The notes below the pieces were generated by a model, which was given only the letters and a program-made list of their open reading frames with translations, did no database searches and was not told the DNA's origin. A program made the translations under genes and the position numbers. Of a stretch of DNA of 64,000 bases, positions 1-9,099 are shown piece by piece. Position 1 is the first letter of the stretch. Each line of letters starts with the position of its first letter. The stretch comes from Terriglobia bacterium (GTDB lineage: Bacteria; Acidobacteriota; Terriglobia; Bryobacterales; Bryobacteraceae), in assembly GCA_020073265.1 (NCBI GenBank), contig JAIQFN010000004.1:62001-126000 (forward strand), read 5' to 3'.

Positions 1-3000
1 GCCGCCACCTGCAGTGCGCGCGGACCACCGCTGCCGAACACCGGGTTGACGCGGCTGGTCGGGATGCCGAAGGTGAAGGTCGGGTTGGTGGCCACCCCGG
101 CGGCCGTCGTCGGCCGCACCACGCCCTGCAAGGTCCCGCTGTAACCGGTGAGGTTGGCGATGTTGAACAGGTTGAACGCCTCGCCGATCAGCAAGAGCTT
201 GAAGCGTTCGGCCAACGCGAAGGTCCGCGTGATGCGTAGATCGTGCGTCAGGAAGCTGTCGGCAGGCTGGAAATTATCCGGCAGCACCACGTAGGGATAG
301 GCTGAACCCGTGGTGTCGCGGTTGGCGCGGCCAATTGTGCTCAACGGCGTGTTGGGCGGCGCCGGATACGTCGCGTTGTATGCGTCCACCAGTTTCCGGA
401 TGTCCCCGATGCTGGTATCCCCGCCGAAAGTATTGTTCCCGGTGCCCGGCAGGTTGAAGATCCTGGTGCCGTCGCCGTTGACGTCGAACGAGCCGAGTCT
501 GACCGAAATCGGCGCGCCGCTCGCCATATCCATCGAGGTCGAAAGCTGCCATCCGTTCACCACCTGGCGCACGAATGCGTTGCCTCCGTTGAACGCGGGA
601 ACCTGCCAGATCGCGCTGGCGGTCACGCGGTGCGTGCGCGTTCCCCCCACGGTGCCATAGCCCTCGAAGAGGTTGTCGTAGTTGTTGATGCCGGTGAATC
701 CTTTGTTGCGAGTCAGCGCGTACGACGTGCTGAACTGCAGCCCGTGCGACATGCCGCGGTTGAGTTGGAACTGCAGCGATTGATACCGCGACAGCATTCC
801 CGGCTCGCCTAAATCGATGCCGCCGAGCGAGCACTCGGCGCGCGGGTCCTTGGCCTGAGCCGCGGTGCACTGCGGCAGCACGGGGTTGCGTGTCACCGTT
901 GCGGTGCCGGAAGCCGCCAGCGTATAGCTGCCGATCCGGTTGAACCGGTTCAGATCCACCCACTCGCCTTCATACACGCCGAAATGAACGGCACGGCTCA
1001 TGACGTAGTCTACCGACAACACCGTACGCGGAAGAATCTCGCGCTGCACGCCGAGATTGACCTGGAAGGTATAAGGAGTCTTGAAGCTCTGGTCGAGAAC
1101 GATATCGTTGAGCTGCGGACCCTGCACCGTCTTGACGACATCCACGTTGCGAATGCTCAGGTCCTTGCCCGTATAGATGGCTGCGGCCGCCACCTGTGCC
1201 TTGATCGTTGGCAGGTAGTTCAACATATCAGCAGCGGTGAACTGCACCGGCGTGGTGAAGTTCAGAGTCGCCGGCTGGCCGGGCTGGCCCGCCTTGGGAT
1301 TGGCGATGCCTGTCGAATCGGACTGTGTCAGGCCAATTCCAGCCGGTGCATTCAGCACCAGGTCCTGCAGCGTCAAGTAATCCACGTTACCCGAGGCGTG
1401 ATGCAGCGAGGCCCCCGCGCGAATCACCGTCCGCTGGCTCTTGCCGATGCTCCAGGCCAGACCCACAGTGGGATCGAAATCGCGATATTGGCTCGGAACC
1501 GTTCCAAGGTCGCTTGCACCCAGCAGCGGAGCCAGGAACCCAGAGCGCGTGGTGTTGTGGAACACCAGGTTGGTTTCATGCGACCAGCCCAGCCCGTAGG
1601 TGAGCGTCACGCCTTTGCGAATCGACCACGCATCCTGGGCGTACGCGCGGCTCAGCAGATTGTGCCAGATTTTGCTGTCCAAATAGTTCACGGGCTGACC
1701 GGCATCGCCGAAGCCAATTGTCAGCGAGCCAGTCACCGGTAATTGGTTCAACTCCGCGAAAGTCGGCGTGAGGCCGGTTGCGCCGACGTGCAGGCTGGCC
1801 GGCAGAGCGTTGTAGATGGCCGGATTGGCGGCCTGCAGCGTGGCCGGCGCGATGGCAGCGAAACTGCCCTGCAGATTGCGCGACCAGCTTCCATGCGAGA
1901 CGTTCTCTTCCAGATTGACCCCGAATCGGAAGCGATGCGCGCCCTTGATCCAGGTCAAGCCGTCGGTCACCTGGTAAGTTCGCGGGTTGCGATCCTGGGG
2001 GACGTTGATGTCATTGCCGATGGTCAATCCCCCGAAGTAGGTGACGCGCGTGCTGCCCGCGCCGAAGCAGTAATCGGAAATACCCGAAGCGATCGCCAGG
2101 CACTCCGCCTGGGTCGGTCCGGACAGATGGTTCCGCCAATAGGAATACGAGAACTTAAAATCGTTCACCAGCGTCGGACTGATGACCGTCGTCAGACCCA
2201 TGGCCGCCTGATTGGCGAAGTTGCTGGAGGCGTCCCAGGTGGATTCCAGCGCACCGCTGGAAGAAGGCGAAATGGCGTGGTTGGAATCGATGTTCCCCCG
2301 CACAAAGAGCTGATTGTTGGCATTGATCCGGTAGTCGAACTTCACACCCGCCAGGTGGCCCGCCAGAGGTTGCTTGGCGACATGGTTCCAGCCGTACAGC
2401 AGCGGATCGCTGAAGGCCACGGTGGTGGCGCCAATCTGGTCGTTCCGTTCGTAGTTGCCGAAAAAGAAGAGCCGGTCCTTGATGATCGGCCCGCCGATGC
2501 TGCCGCCGAATTGCTTCCGCACGAAGTAGGGATCCTGAAGCGAATGGCACGCCGAGGAAGTGGGCACCAGGCACGCCGGATTCAGCGCCGTCGGATCCGT
2601 GGGCCGCTTCAAGCCCGAGAACGCGGCCATATTGTGATCGCGGAAGAAGAAGAAGCCGCTGCCGTGCAGCTCGTTGCTGCCGCTGCGCGAGATCACGTTC
2701 ACCGCGCCGGTCGAGACTGTGCCGGAGGCCAGGTCGAAGCCGAAGGTCTGAATCTGGAATTCCTGCACGCTCTCTGAAGAGAAATTCTGCGACGTCCCCC
2801 CAGTAATGCGATCGTTCACCCGAGCACCGTCGAAGGAGATGGTGGTCTGGGCTGTCGGCGCGCCTGCTACCGACACGTTGAAGAACGAGTTCGGGCTGGT
2901 CGGGCCGGAGCCGTTCACGTAGGAAACCGTCACGCCCGGCTGCAGCGCCGCAATGGATAGGAAGCTGCGTCCGTTGAGCGGGAGGTTATCCACGCGCTGC

Positions 3001-3473
3001 TGATTCATGACGCCTCCCACCACCGAATCCATCGTATTCACGGCAACCGCTGCGTCCGAGACCTCCACCGTTTGCGAAGTCGATCCCAGCGTCATAGCGA
3101 AGTTCACGGTAGTATTGGTGCCCACCTGCACCGTGACGGCCTGCAACTGCGAGGTGAATCCCTGTTGCTCGGCGCGAACGTCATACTGGCCCGGCGGCAG
3201 GTTCTCAAAGCCGAAGCTTCCCTCCGGGTTGGTGGTCACCCTGCGGTTGAGATCGGTGCCCTTGTTGGTGGCCGAGACCGCCGCGCCAGGAATCACCGCG
3301 CCGTTCGGATCGGTTACCGATCCGTGGATCGAACCGGTGGTCTGGGCTTGCGCTTGTGGAACGCTGAGGAACGCGATAGCCAGCGCCAGCACAAAGAAAC
3401 CGGCGCTGATTCGTGAAGTGTACGAAAACGCAGACTCGAGAATACGAGTGCGCTGAATGACCCGACGAGTCAT
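1..3473 (-). CDS. TonB-dependent receptor with carboxypeptidase-like regulatory domain (3' end cut by window)
   Basis: My minus-strand translation from the ATG at 3473 stays open to the window edge, about 1157 residues. A run of G (GAGGGGGG) a few bases upstream serves as ribosome binding site. Residues 20-44 form a signal peptide ending in AQAQ. Residues 45-130 match a carboxypeptidase regulatory-like domain (start TTGSIHGSVTDPNG), as in the large Oar/CarboxypepD TonB receptors of Acidobacteriota. A plug-like region with the motif NLPLNGRSF follows, then a long aromatic-rich barrel. The last readable residues (GPRALQVA) resemble the usual end of these receptors, so only a few codons should be missing. 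Family knowledge says such proteins import large ligands across the outer membrane using TonB energy; the substrate cannot be read here. Confidence 0.92.
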   Translation of the reverse strand, partial: MTRRVIQRTRILESAFSYTSRISAGFFVLALAIAFLSVPQAQAQTTGSIHGSVTDPNGAVIPGAAVSATNKGTDLNRRVTTNPEGSFGFENLPPGQYDVRAEQQGFTSQLQAVTVQVGTNTTVNFAMTLGSTSQTVEVSDAAVAVNTMDSVVGGVMNQQRVDNLPLNGRSFLSIAALQPGVTVSYVNGSGPTSPNSFFNVSVAGAPTAQTTISFDGARVNDRITGGTSQNFSSESVQEFQIQTFGFDLASGTVSTGAVNVISRSGSNELHGSGFFFFRDHNMAAFSGLKRPTDPTALNPACLVPTSSACHSLQDPYFVRKQFGGSIGGPIIKDRLFFFGNYERNDQIGATTVAFSDPLLYGWNHVAKQPLAGHLAGVKFDYRINANNQLFVRGNIDSNHAISPSSSGALESTWDASSNFANQAAMGLTTVISPTLVNDFKFSYSYWRNHLSGPTQAECLAIASGISDYCFGAGSTRVTYFGGLTIGNDINVPQDRNPRTYQVTDGLTWIKGAHRFRFGVNLEENVSHGSWSRNLQGSFAAIAPATLQAANPAIYNALPASLHVGATGLTPTFAELNQLPVTGSLTIGFGDAGQPVNYLDSKIWHNLLSRAYAQDAWSIRKGVTLTYGLGWSHETNLVFHNTTRSGFLAPLLGASDLGTVPSQYRDFDPTVGLAWSIGKSQRTVIRAGASLHHASGNVDYLTLQDLVLNAPAGIGLTQSDSTGIANPKAGQPGQPATLNFTTPVQFTAADMLNYLPTIKAQVAAAAIYTGKDLSIRNVDVVKTVQGPQLNDIVLDQSFKTPYTFQVNLGVQREILPRTVLSVDYVMSRAVHFGVYEGEWVDLNRFNRIGSYTLAASGTATVTRNPVLPQCTAAQAKDPRAECSLGGIDLGEPGMLSRYQSLQFQLNRGMSHGLQFSTSYALTRNKGFTGINNYDNLFEGYGTVGGTRTHRVTASAIWQVPAFNGGNAFVRQVVNGWQLSTSMDMASGAPISVRLGSFDVNGDGTRIFNLPGTGNNTFGGDTSIGDIRKLVDAYNATYPAPPNTPLSTIGRANRDTTGSAYPYVVLPDNFQPADSFLTHDLRITRTFALAERFKLLLIGEAFNLFNIANLTGYSGTLQGVVRPTTAAGVATNPTFTFGIPTSRVNPVFGSGGPRALQVA

Positions 3474-3621
3474 GAGACCCCCCTCGCACTGCAGCTCTCT
3501 AATCGCAGCTTGCCTGCGATCAATCGCAGCAGGGGGACCCTTCCGAACCCCGAGACTGCGGTTTCAGAAGTCTATACCTAGTCTCGGTCGGGGTCAAGGG
3601 GGTAACAGGGGGTCCCGGGGC

Positions 3622-4071
3622 CTACCCCGGATACTTCCCCGCAATGTATCCTTCCAACTGCCCGATGGTCTCCTCATGCGACTGGATGGTCCAGTTCACC
3701 ATGTCCCCGATCGAAACCACGCCCACCACTTTGTCGCCGTCCATCACCGGCAGATGCCGGATGCGATGCTCCGTCATCAACCGCATGCATTCCTGCACCG
3801 TGTCCTGGGGCGTCACCACCATCACCAGGCTGGTCATGATCTCGCGCACCTGCGTCCGCTTCGACGAACGGTCCTTCAGAATCACCTTGCGCGCATAATC
3901 CCGCTCGGAAATGATGCCGTCCAGCCGGCCGTTGGACATCACCAGCAGCGCTCCTATGCCCTTGTCCGACATTTTCTGAATGGCCTCGAAGACCATCGCC
4001 GTCGGCTCCACCGACCAAACCTGCCGGCTCTTCCGCTTCAACACCGACTCAATCGTATCCACCGGTTTCAT
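3622..4071 (-). CDS. Paired CBS domain protein
   Basis: This is a 149-aa cytoplasmic protein made almost only of two CBS motifs. CBS1 lies near residues 8-60 (AMVFEAIQKMSDKGIGALLV, then GIISERDYARKV). CBS2 lies near 75-130 (QECMRLMTEHRIRHLPVMD, then GVVSIGDMVNW). Such pairs (Bateman modules) bind adenosyl nucleotides; stand-alone versions of this size are common and their partners are usually unknown. The frame stays open to 4128, but the ATG at 4071 fits the family start (MKPVDTIESVL) and has a G-rich stretch upstream. It is transcribed away from the decayed GNAT copy at 4127-4326. Confidence 0.9.
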   Translation of the reverse strand: MKPVDTIESVLKRKSRQVWSVEPTAMVFEAIQKMSDKGIGALLVMSNGRLDGIISERDYARKVILKDRSSKRTQVREIMTSLVMVVTPQDTVQECMRLMTEHRIRHLPVMDGDKVVGVVSIGDMVNWTIQSHEETIGQLEGYIAGKYPG

Positions 4072-4126
4072 GGGATTGCCCCCCGCCGTAATTCTAGTCC
4101 TAAAGGCCACCCGGCTCAATGGCCTC

Positions 4127-4326
4127 ATAATATGGACGGTCGCCGGGAGGAAATATGTCAGAACCCTCAGCCGCGCGCCCGCCGGCGTTCAGTTCGTCGA
4201 AGCTAAGCCGGAACGCATCAGCGATTTAGGCTGCATCCACGAACAGTCCGTTCAGGACCTCTCGAACCGGCGCGCCTTTCCCCCGGACTTTTCCACATAC
4301 CGTGGCTCGTGTCGTGATTGGCACGA
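4127..4326 (+). pseudogene. Decayed 5' copy of the GNAT gene at 7393
   Basis: These 200 bases match 7365-7566 over promoter, ribosome binding site and the first ~55 codons of the intact acetyltransferase gene. The leader and start (ATAATATGGAC...GGAGGAAA.ATGTCAGAACCC) differ at about 4 of 40 positions. The start ATG is at 4155. One base is missing near 4178, so the frame stops early at a TAG. In the shifted frame the matching peptide continues (VQFVEAKPERISDLG against VQLVQAKPEHVSELG, then FPPDF). Similarity ends near 4326. The -10 hexamer is CATAAT here and TATAAT in the intact copy. No function is expected; it records a duplication or an old recombination. Confidence 0.85.
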
Positions 4327-4466
4327 CCCGACCGCCGTTCACCGGCCCGGCCCGCCCAGCGGAATACAGTTTCAATCCGGTTACGCACATAATTTTTACA
4401 ACTTAGTCCCCAACGATTCTCTGCATTCGACCATCAGAGATATTGAAACTCAAATTTGGAGGCTTA

Positions 4467-5450
4467 GTGAAACTGTCACTCGTGTGCTCGTTGCTTTTAG
4501 CGAGCGCTTATTCCGCATCCGCCCAAACGGCCGCAACCCTGGCCGCCGTGGGCTACACATCTCCCGCGCCCATCCCCGTTGTTCCGGGCGAGGTCGTGAC
4601 GTTGTTTTACCGCAACGTCCCACCGCTTCCCGACGGCAGCTTGCGAACCGCTGCGGCGAACACGGTCCCGTTGCCAACCGTGCTCGCCGGACTTTCCGTC
4701 CACGTCAGCCAGCCGCCCGTGAACTTTCCGATATTCGCCGTCCGTCAGGAGAACGATTGCACCGACGCTCAGGGCAACCCGGCCAATCCTTCCAACCCGG
4801 CCAACCCGGCCTGCCTGCTCACTACGCTCAGAGTGCAGGTGCCATTCAGACTCCAGGTGGTCAAGGAGATGGTGCTCGATGTGGACGGCCAGGCTAGCCG
4901 CAGCTTCGCTTTGTCACAGATCACCGACAACGCCCACGTGCTTACGTCGTGCGACTTGACCTGGGACACCAATTGGTTCAGCTCCTGCAGCCGCGTCGCT
5001 TTCCACGGCGACGGCACACAGATCACCGGCAAGTCCCCGGCGCGGCCCGGCGAAACGATCGTTGTCTATCTCTGGGGCCTCGGCCAGACTTCACCGATCG
5101 TGCCAAGCGGCGAGCCCTCACCGCCGGGCGTCGTGCTGGACCAATTTCCGGGAGTTCCCGGCGTACGGGCAAGGTTCCTGGACGGTCCAACCATTCTCAC
5201 CGATATTCCAGCGTTCTACTCTCCGGAGGATGCGGTTGATCCCGGCTCGCCGATCGATTTTGTCGGCCTGACTCCAGGCCAGATCGGCCTGTACCAGATC
5301 AACGTTGCGATACCGCAGTCGCTCATTCCGACGACATCGTGCGGCGATCTCATTTTTGGAACAACCGACAAGATTCCCGCCAACGCGGTATTGCACATCA
5401 CTACGCTCTACTCCGGCACAGAGGAATTGGGCTTCTGCTTGAAGCCTTGA
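4467..5450 (+). CDS. Secreted TIGR03437-like protein
   Basis: This is a 327-aa exported protein with signal peptide MKLSLVCSLLLASAYSASAQ. The rest is beta-rich. It carries phrases typical of the Solibacter C-terminal domain TIGR03437: PGEVVTLFYRNVPP, PGETIVVYLWGLGQTSP, and GLYQINVAIP near the end. I chose the GTG at 4467 because GGAGG lies just upstream (4458-4462); the frame also allows a TTG at 4443. The domain is common at the end of acidobacterial secreted proteins and its role is unknown. Here it makes up almost the whole protein. A strong hairpin terminator follows. Confidence 0.8.
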   Translation: MKLSLVCSLLLASAYSASAQTAATLAAVGYTSPAPIPVVPGEVVTLFYRNVPPLPDGSLRTAAANTVPLPTVLAGLSVHVSQPPVNFPIFAVRQENDCTDAQGNPANPSNPANPACLLTTLRVQVPFRLQVVKEMVLDVDGQASRSFALSQITDNAHVLTSCDLTWDTNWFSSCSRVAFHGDGTQITGKSPARPGETIVVYLWGLGQTSPIVPSGEPSPPGVVLDQFPGVPGVRARFLDGPTILTDIPAFYSPEDAVDPGSPIDFVGLTPGQIGLYQINVAIPQSLIPTTSCGDLIFGTTDKIPANAVLHITTLYSGTEELGFCLKP

Positions 5451-5468
5451 AAAAGCAACGCCCGTAGC

Positions 5469-5512
5469 GCTCGACGGCGCGCGAACAGACGCGCGTTCGT
5501 CGAGCTTTCTTA
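5469..5512 (+). terminator. Rho-independent-like terminator after the TIGR03437-like gene
   Basis: GCTCGACG (5469-5476) pairs perfectly with CGTCGAGC (5498-5505), with inner CGCGCG arms on both sides of a short loop. TTTCTT follows. It lies 19 bases after the stop at 5450. Confidence 0.75.
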
Positions 5513-5539
5513 GTCACATTTCCACTCCGCCCCTTCGCA

Positions 5540-5571
5540 TTTACCATCCTTTTACAGCATGTGGACAGTCT
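5540..5571 (+). repeat. 32-bp upstream repeat, copy 1
   Basis: This segment reads TTTAC-C-ATCCTTTTACAG then CATGTGGACAGTCT. It matches 8367-8398 with only two substitutions. Each copy lies shortly before a gene for a secreted protein (5600 and 8488). It may be a shared regulatory site or a remnant of a duplicated promoter; no known factor site is recognised. Confidence 0.6.
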
Positions 5572-5599
5572 GCCTGCCGGCCGCCGCATCACACCATAT

Positions 5600-7261
5600 A
5601 TGTTCAATCCAAAGTTGTGGAACCGCGCATTCAGCGCGCACTCGCTGCGGCAGGCAGCCATTATTTCACTGTGTTGCGGAATCCTGCATGCCTATAGTAG
5701 CGGCCCGGATCCCCGTTACACCGGAGCGCCTGGCGATAGCTCTGGAGCCTGCACGTCATGCCACCGCGGCCTGGCCATCAATGCGGGGCAGGGTAGCGTC
5801 ACCATCGTGATGCCCAATGGAAATTCCTATACGCCCGGCGTGACGCAGCACATCATGGTTCAAGTCTCCGATCCTCAACAGCGCCGCTGGGGCTTCCAGA
5901 TGTCCGCACGTCTGAAAAGCGACCAGGTGAACGGCCAGGCCGGCGATTTCAATCCCAGCGATGGTTTCACCCAGGTCATCTGCGATAACTTCACCCCGAA
6001 ACCGTGTTCCGCGAACGCCTTGGTTCAGTTCATCGAACACACCGCCGCCGGAACGCGTTCCGGAGTCGCGGGCGGAGTGACGTTCGAGTTCGATTGGACG
6101 CCTCCGGCGGCGGACTCAGGCAACATCGTCTTCTACGTGGCTGCCAACGCCGCCAATGGCGACGGCAGTCAGAATGGAGACCACATCTACACAACCAGCC
6201 TCGAGATCACGTCCAGCAACCCGGCTGTTCCTCCTGCCCCAACCATTCCTGCGACCAAGTACACGCAGCACAATCTCGTGTCGGACCTGCCCGGCCTGGC
6301 TGACCAGACCGATGCCGCCCTGATCAATCCCTGGGGCATCGCGTTGAACCCGACCGGGCCGTTCTGGATCTCGAATAACCACACCGGCACCAGCACGCTG
6401 TACAACGGATCCGGCCTGCCCTTTCCCATCGGCAGTCCCTTGGTCGTGAACATCCCGGCGGCCGGCGCGGGGAACGCCCCGACACCCACCGGTCAGGTTT
6501 TCAATGGCACGCCGGCTTTCGAAATTTCACCTGGAAACCCAGCCATGTTCATCTTCGCGACGGAGACCGGTACGATCTCGGGCTGGAACCCGCAAGTGGA
6601 CGCGGGCAACGCGAAACTCATGATCGACCGCTCCGGCTCGGGCGCGGTCTACAAGGGCGTCGCCCTGGGATCAAACGACTCCGGACCGCTGCTGTACGCG
6701 GCTAATTTCGCTGCCGCGACCATCGATGTGTTCGACGGCAAATTTCAACCTACCCAAGTCGCCGGAGGTTTTGTCGATCCCAATCTTCCCGCGGGCTTCG
6801 CGCCCTTCAATATTCGAAGAATCGGCCGCAAGCTGTACGTCGCCTACGCCTTGCAGAACGACGCCAAGCACGACGACGTGGCCGGCGCCGGAAACGGCTT
6901 GATCGATGTCTTCGACTCGAATGGAACATTAGTCCAGAGGCTGGTCTCCAACGGCAAGCTCAATTCCCCGTGGGGCATCGCTCTGGCGCCCGATTTCTTC
7001 GGCGACTATAGCAACACCCTCCTGATCGGAAACTTCGGCGACGGCGCCATCAATGCTTTCGATCCGTTCACCGGTGAATACCTGGGCACACTCCAGGACG
7101 GCAACGGAAATCCGATCAGCAATCCCGGGTTGTGGGCGCTCGAGTTCGGCAACGGCCACGATGGCGGCGACGCAAACACGCTGTACTTTACGGCCGGCAT
7201 CGCGAACGGGGCGAATGTGGAAGATCACGGCCTGTTCGGTTCCATTCAAGTAGCGCAGTAG
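5600..7261 (+). CDS. Secreted TIGR03118-family protein with N-terminal choice-of-anchor V-like region
   Basis: This is a 553-aa exported protein. A hydrophobic segment near residues 17-32 is followed by CTSCH (Cys51, Cys54, His55), a CxxCH motif that could bind haem but more likely marks the 'choice-of-anchor V' type region that continues to about residue 200. The C-terminal 340 residues match TIGR03118 (INPWGIALNPTGPFWISNN and later NSPWGIALAPDFFG), a propeller-like family of unknown role. I chose the ATG at 5600; a GTG at 5561 is in frame but lies inside the 32-bp repeat shared with another gene's upstream region, so it is probably not coding. No clear ribosome binding site precedes either start. 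Confidence 0.85.
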   Translation: MFNPKLWNRAFSAHSLRQAAIISLCCGILHAYSSGPDPRYTGAPGDSSGACTSCHRGLAINAGQGSVTIVMPNGNSYTPGVTQHIMVQVSDPQQRRWGFQMSARLKSDQVNGQAGDFNPSDGFTQVICDNFTPKPCSANALVQFIEHTAAGTRSGVAGGVTFEFDWTPPAADSGNIVFYVAANAANGDGSQNGDHIYTTSLEITSSNPAVPPAPTIPATKYTQHNLVSDLPGLADQTDAALINPWGIALNPTGPFWISNNHTGTSTLYNGSGLPFPIGSPLVVNIPAAGAGNAPTPTGQVFNGTPAFEISPGNPAMFIFATETGTISGWNPQVDAGNAKLMIDRSGSGAVYKGVALGSNDSGPLLYAANFAAATIDVFDGKFQPTQVAGGFVDPNLPAGFAPFNIRRIGRKLYVAYALQNDAKHDDVAGAGNGLIDVFDSNGTLVQRLVSNGKLNSPWGIALAPDFFGDYSNTLLIGNFGDGAINAFDPFTGEYLGTLQDGNGNPISNPGLWALEFGNGHDGGDANTLYFTAGIANGANVEDHGLFGSIQVAQ

Positions 7262-7276
7262 GCTTTTTCCTCCTTC

Positions 7277-7314
7277 GGGCTTCGGGTGGGTGCCTCCGAA
7301 GCCCGCTTTTTTTT
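7277..7314 (+). terminator. Rho-independent terminator
   Basis: GGGCTTCGG (7277-7285) pairs perfectly with CCGAAGCCC (7296-7304), and eight T follow (7307-7314). It closes the TIGR03118 gene. Confidence 0.92.
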
Positions 7315-7363
7315 CATCCAACCGCACCACGCCCTTCGCGCAGTTGCAACTCCTGGATGGTCC

Positions 7364-7369
7364 TATAAT
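7364..7369 (+). promoter_or_regulatory. -10 box TATAAT upstream of the GNAT gene
   Basis: A perfect TATAAT lies 23 bases before the ATG at 7393, with GGAGGAAA between them. No good -35 is visible at the right spacing. The decayed copy has CATAAT at the same place (4126-4131). Confidence 0.55.
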
Positions 7370-7392
7370 ATGGACTGTCACCAGGAGGAAAC

Positions 7393-8280
7393 ATGTCAGA
7401 ACCCGCATCGGCGCGCTCCGCCGATGTTCAACTCGTCCAAGCCAAACCCGAACATGTCTCTGAGTTAGGCCGCATCTGTTACGAGGCCTTCAAAGACATC
7501 GCCGACCAGCACGGCTTTCCGCCGGACTTCCCCAGCGCGCGGTTCGCTCGCTTCGTGATCGGCATGCTGGTCGGCCGCCAGGATGTCTACGGAGTGGCTG
7601 CGCTGGTGGACGGTGAACTGGCCGGCTCGAATTACATATCGCTCACCGATCCGGTCTCGGGCATCGGACCCATCTCGGTCGACTGCGCGTTCCAGGGCCG
7701 CGACATCGGCCGCAAACTCATGCAGGCTGTCATCGACCACGCGCGCGCGAACCGCATCGAGCGCGTGCGCCTGCTCCAGGACGCTTTCAACACCGCGTCG
7801 CTGTCGCTGTACGCCTCGCTGGGGTTCGACGTGAAGCACGCCGTCGCGTACTTGCGCCTGGCGCCCGCCTCCGCTGCGGATCATTCGATTCGCCCGGTGG
7901 AAGAGCGCGACCTCGACGTGCTCGACCAGCTTTGCCTGCGCAACTACAAGTCCAGCCGCCGGAACGAACTCGCCGCCGCCGTCCATGCCGGTCTGTCCCC
8001 GCTCGCCCGCCAGCGCGATGGAAGACTCACCGGCTATCTGATTCCCGGAGTTTTCGGCCACGGCGTCGCAGAATCCGAACAGGACGCCGTTGCCATCGCG
8101 TGCCAAGCCGCCCGCCTGCTTCCCCCAGCCCGCGCCTTCTGCTTCTGCCCGCTCGACAACGGCTCCTTGTTCCGCGCATTTCTCAAGGCCGGCTGTCGCA
8201 CGGTCAAAATGATGAACCTCATGGCTATGGGTCCTTACGAACAACCCGCGCCCGTCTGGATGCCATCGGTTCTTTATTGA
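7393..8280 (+). CDS. GNAT family N-acetyltransferase (tandem domains)
   Basis: This 295-aa cytoplasmic protein starts at an ATG with a strong AGGAGGAAA site. The first GNAT domain spans about residues 8-160. Its acetyl-CoA loop region reads SVDCAFQGRDIGRKLMQAV, and a late strand reads ASLSLYASLGF. A second, weaker GNAT-like half starts near residue 165 (HSIRPVEERDLDVLDQL). The substrate cannot be inferred. A truncated, frameshifted copy of its 5' end lies 3.2 kb upstream, so this is the functional paralogue. Confidence 0.9.
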   Translation: MSEPASARSADVQLVQAKPEHVSELGRICYEAFKDIADQHGFPPDFPSARFARFVIGMLVGRQDVYGVAALVDGELAGSNYISLTDPVSGIGPISVDCAFQGRDIGRKLMQAVIDHARANRIERVRLLQDAFNTASLSLYASLGFDVKHAVAYLRLAPASAADHSIRPVEERDLDVLDQLCLRNYKSSRRNELAAAVHAGLSPLARQRDGRLTGYLIPGVFGHGVAESEQDAVAIACQAARLLPPARAFCFCPLDNGSLFRAFLKAGCRTVKMMNLMAMGPYEQPAPVWMPSVLY

Positions 8281-8366
8281 ACCGGCTCTCGGCGCGCCGC
8301 GCATAGTTTGACTCTGCGTCTCGCCCCGCGCTGCCTCATCGTGACCCTGTTCCCCCCGTCAGCCCG

Positions 8367-8398
8367 TTTACGATCCTTTTACAGCATGTGAACAGTCT
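8367..8398 (+). repeat. 32-bp upstream repeat, copy 2
   Basis: This is the second copy of the segment at 5540-5571, with two substitutions (one in TTTAC-G-ATCC, one in GTG-A-ACAG). It lies 90 bases before the start codon at 8488. Confidence 0.6.
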
Positions 8399-8487
8399 TT
8401 GCGCTGTTGGCCGCATCTGTATTCATGTTGCCGGTGCGGTGTGTGAACCAACCCGGTTCCAATTTACGACAAGACGAAAGGATCGAT

Positions 8488-9009
8488 ATGAAATTTGCTT
8501 GCTCAATGATTTTTCTGGGGCTGTTTGCCTCGGCCACGTTTGCCCAGGACGCCCCCATTGTGCGCTGGAAACAAATCGTCGGCGTGATCACCGCACCCGG
8601 CATGGATAACCCGGTGGCAATGGCTACCGATGCGCAAGGCCAAGCCAGCGCCATTCACGCTGGCGCGGGTCCCTGGTCTGCGGTCAGCGGCTACGCTCGC
8701 GTGGACCTCATCAATAGTTCCGTCAGCTTCAATGTCACGGGTCTCGTCATGAACGGAGGCAACAACAGCGGCCTCGTCCCCGCAAACTTCAAAGTGGTTG
8801 GCACGCTGGTGTGCAACAGCGGCACCACGGACGTCGCCACCGCCAAGGACACGCCTCCCGTACTCCTCAGCCCTCAAGGTGACGCCGACTTTACTGGCCA
8901 GTTCACCACCAGCATTCCCCCGTCCTGCGCCAACCCGCTGTTCCTGATTCGGGTTCCGACCGGCCGCTGGATCGCCACCGGCGCCGTGCGTACGCAAAGC
9001 GCGCAATAA
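8488..9009 (+). CDS. Secreted hypothetical protein
   Basis: This is a 173-aa exported protein with signal peptide MKFACSMIFLGLFASATFAQ. The mature part is a beta-rich single domain (SAVSGYARVDLINSSVSFNV, VVGTLVCNSG, then a C-terminal GRWIATGAVR) with two cysteines that could form a disulfide. It resembles a family of small acidobacterial secreted proteins without known function. I chose the ATG at 8488, which has AAAGGA upstream; the frame is open from 8407. Confidence 0.75.
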   Translation: MKFACSMIFLGLFASATFAQDAPIVRWKQIVGVITAPGMDNPVAMATDAQGQASAIHAGAGPWSAVSGYARVDLINSSVSFNVTGLVMNGGNNSGLVPANFKVVGTLVCNSGTTDVATAKDTPPVLLSPQGDADFTGQFTTSIPPSCANPLFLIRVPTGRWIATGAVRTQSAQ

Positions 9010-9033
9010 GCCGGTATATCGTTGTGTTCGAGT

Positions 9034-9063
9034 GGCGGGGCGATGTAGCCTCGCCATTTTTTT
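9034..9063 (+). terminator. Rho-independent terminator
   Basis: GGCGGGGC pairs with GCCTCGCC (one mismatch) around a six-base loop, 9034-9055, and seven T follow (9057-9063). Confidence 0.75.
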
Positions 9064-9088
9064 GCGAACGAGCGCCCGGCCTCGTGCG

Positions 9089-9094
9089 TATAAG
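9089..9094 (+). promoter_or_regulatory. -10-like TATAAG directly upstream of the ADOP permease start
   Basis: TATAAG ends only five bases before the ATG at 9100 and no ribosome binding site is present. If used, transcription would start at or next to the start codon, giving a leaderless mRNA. Confidence 0.4.
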
Positions 9095-9099
9095 ATGAC

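Noticed and set aside
984-2777. Two plus-strand open frames of 252 and 344 aa
   Set aside because: Antisense to the TonB receptor, whose own frame is intact on the minus strand and has clear domains.
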